64,000 nucleotides of DNA from Sipunculus nudus (Eukaryota; Annelida; Sipuncula; Golfingiida; Sipunculidae): contig CM049310.1 in the NCBI GenBank assembly GCA_026874595.1, positions 14,670,058-14,734,057 on the forward strand, written 5' to 3'. Every line of letters begins with the position of its first letter. The first letter of the stretch is position 1. This document shows positions 58,815 through 64,000 of the stretch, piece after piece. The notes beneath the pieces are model-generated. The model made no database searches. It was not told the DNA's origin and saw nothing but the letters and a program-made list of their open reading frames with translations. The position numbers and the translations under genes were made by a program.

Positions 58815-59584
58815 TGTTACAGGTGCCCTTTTTATTGTGTGACACAGTGTAACTCGTGTTGCCCTTTTTATTGTGTGACACAGTGTAACTCGTGTTGTAG
58901 CGGCCTCGCCTTGCCGTGTGTTGCACTCTCAGTTTACTCCTTTCTGGTTGAACTCTCGTTGTCATGCTATCTTGGGGCTTTCTTGCCTGGCCGAGTTGGG
59001 CAGGCTCACAGTTGAACCCTGGCGTGAAGATACACAGTGTTCTTTGTTCTAGTATGTTCTTTGAGAGTGTTTATTATGTTAGGTTCTTTAGATTGTTTGA
59101 GAAATGGAAAATTCTTCGCTTGAGGTGAAAAGTTATATAAAGAGGTGGTGTTTTAAAGCCAAGAGAGAGGTGAGAGAATATTCCAGCGGACACATAAGCG
59201 TGTATGTCAGTTTGTGGGACCTATTCCGATAAGTGCGGCAATTATAGATTTTCTTCAAATTTTCTTCTGGATTTGTGATGAATCTTATTTGGTCTTCAGT
59301 TTAATTTCGGGATTGTTACAAGAGCTTTACATTGGACTGTTATTCTCCGAGAGAATTTGTGTGAACTGTTCGTCAGGTTTTTACATTTTAAAGGACTTGT
59401 CGCTGTGACAGTGGTGGTATCCAGGTACTGTGCACTTTGTTTATTTTACTGTGTGATTATATTGATTTGCTGTTATACTGTTGTTGTACTGTGTAATTGT
59501 ATTCATTTAGTGTTTGTTTTAAGAATAAATTATAGTTATTTGTTAACAAAAATGTTTTCCTCTGAACAAATTATCTTCGTAACA
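58815..59584 (+). repeat. LTR (770 bp) of a miniature LTR element
   Basis: The ends are perfectly inverted: TGTTAC at 58815-58820 and GTAACA at 59579-59584. It has a TATA box TTATATAAAG at 59133-59142 and a polyadenylation word AATAAA at 59524-59529, in U3-R-U5 order. A 36-bp tandem duplication near the start (TGCCCTTTTTATTGTGTGAC...) covers about 58826-58898. It is followed three bases later by a primer-binding-like site. Confidence 0.7.
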
Positions 59585-59587
59585 AAA

Positions 59588-59600
59588 TGGGGGCTTGTCC
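59588..59600 (+). other. Primer-binding-like site
   Basis: TGGGGGCTTGTCC lies three bases after the LTR end. It resembles the TGGGGGCTCGTCC type of site that primes from tRNA-Pro in many retroelements, with one mismatch. Confidence 0.6.
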
Positions 59601-59692
59601 AATGTGACGTTAAACTTTGTGGCCCAGGGAACAAGCTCACCAAAGTGTGACTCCTGGGATAATTAATCTTGTTCTGATAGCAGAACGCTTTT

Positions 59693-59703
59693 AAGAGGGG
59701 GGG
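59693..59703 (+). other. Polypurine tract
   Basis: AAGAGGGGGGG directly precedes TGTTAG at 59704, as a plus-strand primer would precede a 3' LTR. Only about 90 bases separate it from the primer-binding-like site. Confidence 0.6.
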
Positions 59704-59858
59704 TGTTAGGGGTGACATAAAAGCGGACTGAACTGTCTTGCTAGTGAAGCTTGCTTTTCTAGTGAAGCAGTTGGTACGCTGGACTTGTGCGCCACCGATA
59801 TGGGTTCGAATCCCGGATCAGCCCAAAATTTTCCCCTTGAAAATTTGTCTTCGTAACA
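59704..59858 (+). repeat. Short LTR-like segment with shared ends
   Basis: It starts TGTTAGGGGTG after the polypurine tract and ends CGTAACA. TCTTCGTAACAAAATG occurs at both 59574-59589 and 59848-59863. The middle differs from the 770-bp LTR, so this is either an internally replaced 3' LTR or a separate insertion. No target duplication was found. Confidence 0.4.
59763..59813 (+). ncRNA. tRNA-like sequence with A and B boxes (not a functional tRNA)
   Basis: TGAAGCAGTTGG (59763-59774) resembles an A box and GGTTCGAATCC (59803-59813) is a consensus B box, 28 bases apart, as in tRNA genes. The anticodon arm does not pair (only TGG/CCA around a 9-base loop) and the T stem has a mismatch, so it is a tRNA relic or SINE-type head capable at most of pol III transcription. 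Confidence 0.55.
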
Positions 59859-59863
59859 AAATG

Positions 59864-60441
59864 ACTTCTTTATTCATTCCCCTAGATATTTCATGCTGCC
59901 TAGTGTTACAGAAATTGATTTTTTTAATCTCCATCACAAAATATATGTTAATCACGCATATGTGATCTGTTGATATTAGGTTGCGTAACATAGTTAAAAC
60001 AAGTAGTTTCATATAAAATATTTTTCATTTTTCATCATATCACTAATAAAAACCAAAAATATATTAAATTTTTTAATATTTCTGCACATTACAAAACATG
60101 CAAACAGAAAATAAGTGTAAACAAATACAGTCACTAGGATAATGTGGGAAAGATTTATTTTTCCTCTGAATTTATATATTTTATAAACATGCAGTCCAAG
60201 TGCACAAATGATTATCTTAGCCATATCTCGATCTTTCGTCAATCACTCTCTCCTCTGTTTCAGTAAATTATCATCGCAAATTCTTCTTAATTTCTTCAGG
60301 TATATAAAATATTCTAAATGCTGATAAATGTCCCACTCTGCACTTCAATACTTGAGTATGCTTTCTCTATATTTCACAGGTGACATTTATGTGAGTTGAT
60401 GTAATTCCTTAACAGCAGTCTCCTGGCGTAAAAAAATCTGC

Positions 60442-60483
<42 letters not shown>

Positions 60484-62520
60484 GTATGCATTACTTCAAT
60501 GTAAAATAAAAGAATTTCGGTCTCTCTCTCTGTTATCTCTCTCCCTAAGTGAGTTTAGACATGAGGTTGTACATATAGTATACAAAAACAGATGCTATCA
60601 AATGACCTTTCTGAATCTTTAACAAAGCAAAAACTTTCATCCAGGAAGTTGCGCATGAAGAAGACTTAAATTCCCTATATGTTGAGATGGATGTCAAATA
60701 CATTCTGAGGAAGAATAGTCCACAGTCCCAGTATTCAGAAAAAAAATTAATAAACTCCACTTATGCCAGTAATTGTACCTTTCTTGTCTTATTGAACTAA
60801 ATGTCTGGATTCATTTGATACAATGCAGGATGTGTTGGTTGAGTAACTTGCTCCATATCACCAGATCGTTCTGTGCATTAACACTCAGCGAGTAGAGTAA
60901 GTGGCTTCGTTTGCGGGTTGTGTATACACAAGTCCACGTGGGCTAATAGAAGCCCCTCATGATTGATTTTTAGATCCTCTACCAGAGCCATTTAAACATG
61001 GATGACAAAATTTACCTTCAATCATTGAGTAACCGTCTGTTGTTTTGATGATTTCAGTCATTACAAGACACGCAATTTACCCAGAATGCAGCAGCAGGAA
61101 ACGTGCTTAGGGATACATCAGCTGATGAGTATGGCAGGGATGGAACTATTTCTGTAAAATTGATTAGTACTATGGGCCAGCAGGTTGCTTTTATCATCAG
61201 CACATCATCATTTTTTTGTATATTAAGGGACAATATGTGTAAGCTTGAATACTTTCAGACCAATCACACAACCACCAATTTAGCCCACCTTGTTCAGCAC
61301 TCCATTTTCCCTTATTTTTTTTGCTCATTCTTAATATGTTTCAACTTATACAAAAATACCATAAGCAAATCTTTGCTTTTTGCCTGGCCACTGTGAGAGT
61401 GTTCATGTGTCCACGCACATGATTCATGTACCTAGATTAAAGACCTGTTGATACATTTTAATCATTTAGTTTTGTCACCAGCATGAGAATTTTATAAAGT
61501 ATACTCATCATCTGTACGTTTGTCCCACACATGTTACAACCTGACTGTACATGTATACATCTGTTCTATTGTAAGTGCATGCTGAATATCTCAAGAACCA
61601 TAATCCAATGATTTCATTCATATTTGGCCATCTCACAGTTTAAGGCACTCAAATCTGAATTGAATAACATTGGTATTAATATCGTTCAAGAACATGAGTG
61701 TAAATTTGTTTTAATAATATTATATAATCACAATATTAAAAAAAACTTTCAATTGGCTTCTGTGGTCTAGGAGCAGAACAGAGGACTCAAAACAGAGTGG
61801 TGAGATTTGTCACAGTGAGCCCTGCCCCTGGGTGAGCACTCTTGCGGGCTTAATGGGAAGGTCATGCCCCATGGCTGTGCTTACAAAGGAATGTTCCTTT
61901 CAGAGGTTTCTCAGAAGTACAAACCAGCAATAACAATGATTACACACCCAGGGCCCACAGATATGGTTGTAGTCAGTAGGCCTGGTTAACACCAGCATGT
62001 CTTACATTGAAAAGAAGCTCAGGCCACTGTTCTGTCACATACTCCAATACTGGAATGGAATTGTGCAGATGTACTTGCTCAGTTAAATTAGCTAGCATTG
62101 AGGTTTTTATGCCCAAGAAAAGACTGTGCCAAAAGCAAATTATAATTTTGTTGTCCTGTGAAAAACAATACTGAGTGTTGATATGGTGATTTCTAGTCCC
62201 AAACTTGCTCCCTGCCGTTTCAGCAAGTATTGTGGAGCAGGTTTGCCTGGAGTGTCACTCATCCTGGCCTTGCATCTTGTCCTGGTTATCCAGGCAGGAT
62301 TTATTACTGGCTACAGGGCTTGTCTCTTAGTAGGTAAACAATCCTGAATCAATATGTCAATACAGGTGAAGGAATTAGATGTCTGTGTCCTGCTAGACCT
62401 CTGACTTACTGGGACAGATAGACCCATGTGTCTGAGATGGTGCTGAGACAGTGATTGCACTCTGTGATACTCAGCAGGGCTTCCATAAATATGTAATGAA
62501 AAGTCATAATTTTCAGCAAA
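59864..62520. other. Non-coding stretch with an AT microsatellite
   Basis: AT tract at 60444-60481 and TCTC tract near 60520-60543. Frames such as 61103-61396 show no domain. No gene is recognised. Confidence 0.55.
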
Positions 62521-63620
62521 CATGTGAGCTTATGCGATGGTGCGGCGTCATCGGCCGTGCATCTATGTGTCATGCATTGTCTGTACTTTAACCTGAGCTA
62601 TCTCAAAAACAGTAGGAGCTAGCATCACTAATTTTTTTTGCAAATAATCAGTCATCTGAAAAACTATATGGGATTTTGTTTATTTTTTTCTAACTGCATT
62701 TTCTTAGATTTTTTAGGGAAAAAGCTAAAAAAGCTTTTAAAATCTTCTTCCCTGAAACTGTCCAGCCAAATTGTCCAATATTTCACAGAAGTGATCCCTG
62801 GAACAATCTGTCTCAAGTTTGTTTGATTGGTTCCAGTTTGGAGATTTTTGGCCAGGTTTCAGGAGGTTAAACTTAGTCATCTGTCCAAAAAAACACACTA
62901 AAATTAAAATCTCAGAAACAGCTGGAGCTATCATCCAAAAATTTTATGCCAATGTTTGTCACATAAGTCATATCTGAAATTGAGGTATTGGTGGTGCCAC
63001 ATACATTGATCTGTTTTTTACAAGCAAAAATGAAATTTCAGACTTTTCTACCTTATACACTGTTTTATGATGAAACTGTTAGGCTGATTGGTTTAAACTT
63101 TACAAGAATTATTCTATGGTAGGGTACTGCCAGAATAGATTGGGTAAATGCAGCTTTAAAAAGTAGCGTAGCCAATTAAAAAAGGCTTGATTTGACAACA
63201 TGCTGAGTTTCAGCAGCCAAGTCAAGAGGTCACTCAGTACAACCAAGTTGGGTCCAGATATTACCATGGCACCATCACACAGCATCTAGATGTCTAGACA
63301 CATCATCTAGATGCAGAATGCCCAGATTAGAACTTTTGGAACTACATCTTTTAACTGTTTGAAAAAACTTGGTTTGCATTTTTAGCAAATCTGTGAGCTT
63401 ATGCAATGGAGTGGTGTCGTCCATCTTCCGTCGTCATCGTGCATCACAGCTATCTCAAAAAGGGCAGGACCTAGCATCACCAATTTTTTTGCAAAAAATT
63501 TGTCATCTAAAAAAATTTATCGGATTTTGCTTATTTCTTGGCTAACTGCATTTTCTTAGATTTCATAGGGAAGAAGTTAAAAAGCATTAAAAAATGTTCT
63601 TCTCCGAAACTATGCTGCCA
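62521..63620 (+). repeat. Dispersed repeat, two diverged tandem copies
   Basis: GTGAGCTTATGC is found at about 62524 and 63392; each is followed by a GTCATC...GTGCATC tract, AGCTATCTCAAAAA, AGCATCAC-AATTTTTTT-GCAAA and GTCATCT. About 0.87 kb apart. Borders unclear. Confidence 0.65.
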
Positions 63621-64000
63621 AATTTTCTATTCATCTGTCCCAATAATCCTCCCTAGCAAAAAGAACATATCCAAAAAATCCTGACTGATACATCCTAGTT
63701 TTAAAATGACCTAGTCCGAAAATTGCAGGTCCTAAACGTCCATTATGCTGAAATCACAATGAATAAGGAAGATATGCAGGACATAAGAGGATCAATATTA
63801 AATTTTAAAAATAAACTTCCATTCATACTCCCAAACTTTGCACAGGTTCCCATTAGGCCTGTAGGCCTTGTTCCAAAACTTTATACAATTATTGGGTCAC
63901 ATGTGAAATGGTGCCAAAATATTTTGCATTGACCTCTTACCTTCCCTCTCTCCAGTGCATCCATCTGTGCATCTGTTTTGACACATTAACCCACATATCT
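63621..64000. other. Right end of window, no gene seen
   Basis: Contains a TTAGGCCTGTAGGCCTTG word. The 69-codon frame at 63723-63932 is unrecognised. Confidence 0.5.

Noticed and set aside
59750-59825. Functional tRNA gene
   Set aside because: A and B boxes are good but the anticodon arm does not form and no acceptor stem pairs, so it is called tRNA-like only.
2150-63866. Apparent excess of the palindrome TAGGCCTA/TAGGCCT outside the minisatellite
   Set aside because: Only about eight scattered occurrences by eye against a rough expectation of two or three; too few to claim without a proper count.

Overview
This window is eukaryotic: AT-rich, intron-bearing, microsatellite-laden and mostly mobile DNA. 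The repeat families (GTCCGTCC-type Helitron-like elements, a Mag/K02A2.6-type Ty3/gypsy element, hAT-like short elements, a pogo-like element), together with an S28 peptidase gene and a DopEcR-type receptor, suggest a marine invertebrate, most likely a mollusc or another lophotrochozoan. No sequence search was possible, so this is inference. No prokaryotic or viral gene set is present.

Only two host genes are firmly supported. (1) The 5' end of a DPP7/PRCP-type S28 serine peptidase lies on the + strand: exon 1 at 3502-3670 (start codon, signal peptide) and exon 2 at 13279-13418 (the FFYTGNEGD block), split by a 9.6-kb repeat-filled intron. I found no later exon, so the rest is beyond the window or behind another very large intron. 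(2) An intronless 302-residue class A GPCR of DopEcR type lies at 44368-45276 (+). It has DHY in place of DRY and no aspartate at the amine-binding position of TM3. A third, weaker candidate is one well-bounded exon on the - strand at 41405-41650 that I could not assign.

Layout: 1-3400, non-coding with a TIR-like short element and a 19-bp minisatellite. 3405-13418, the peptidase 5' end, its E-box cluster, and an intron holding a LINE reverse-transcriptase scrap, a 25-copy 24-bp minisatellite and three copies of one Helitron-like family. 13419-26461, non-coding with further repeats, including a hAT-like element with 12-bp TIRs. 26462-32980, a decayed Ty3/gypsy retrotransposon on the - strand, split by a fourth Helitron-like copy. 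33088-33636, a possible solo LTR. 34440-36457, a fifth Helitron-like copy carrying nine ~145-bp modules, most with tandem AGGTCA half-sites. 36590-39076, a 35-bp minisatellite beside a second Helitron-like family that itself contains a pogo-like element with TA duplication. 39077-44367, simple repeats and the orphan exon. 44368-45276, the GPCR. 45277-58800, non-coding with modular repeats. 58815-59858, a miniature LTR element with primer-binding-like site, polypurine tract and a tRNA-like promoter. 59859-64000, non-coding repeats.

The most distinctive signal lies in the repeats rather than the genes. Several apparently unrelated non-autonomous families contain internal modules near 145 bp, and in one family each module carries nuclear-receptor-type sites. 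Two Helitron-like families share an asymmetric terminal-inverted-repeat plus hairpin architecture.
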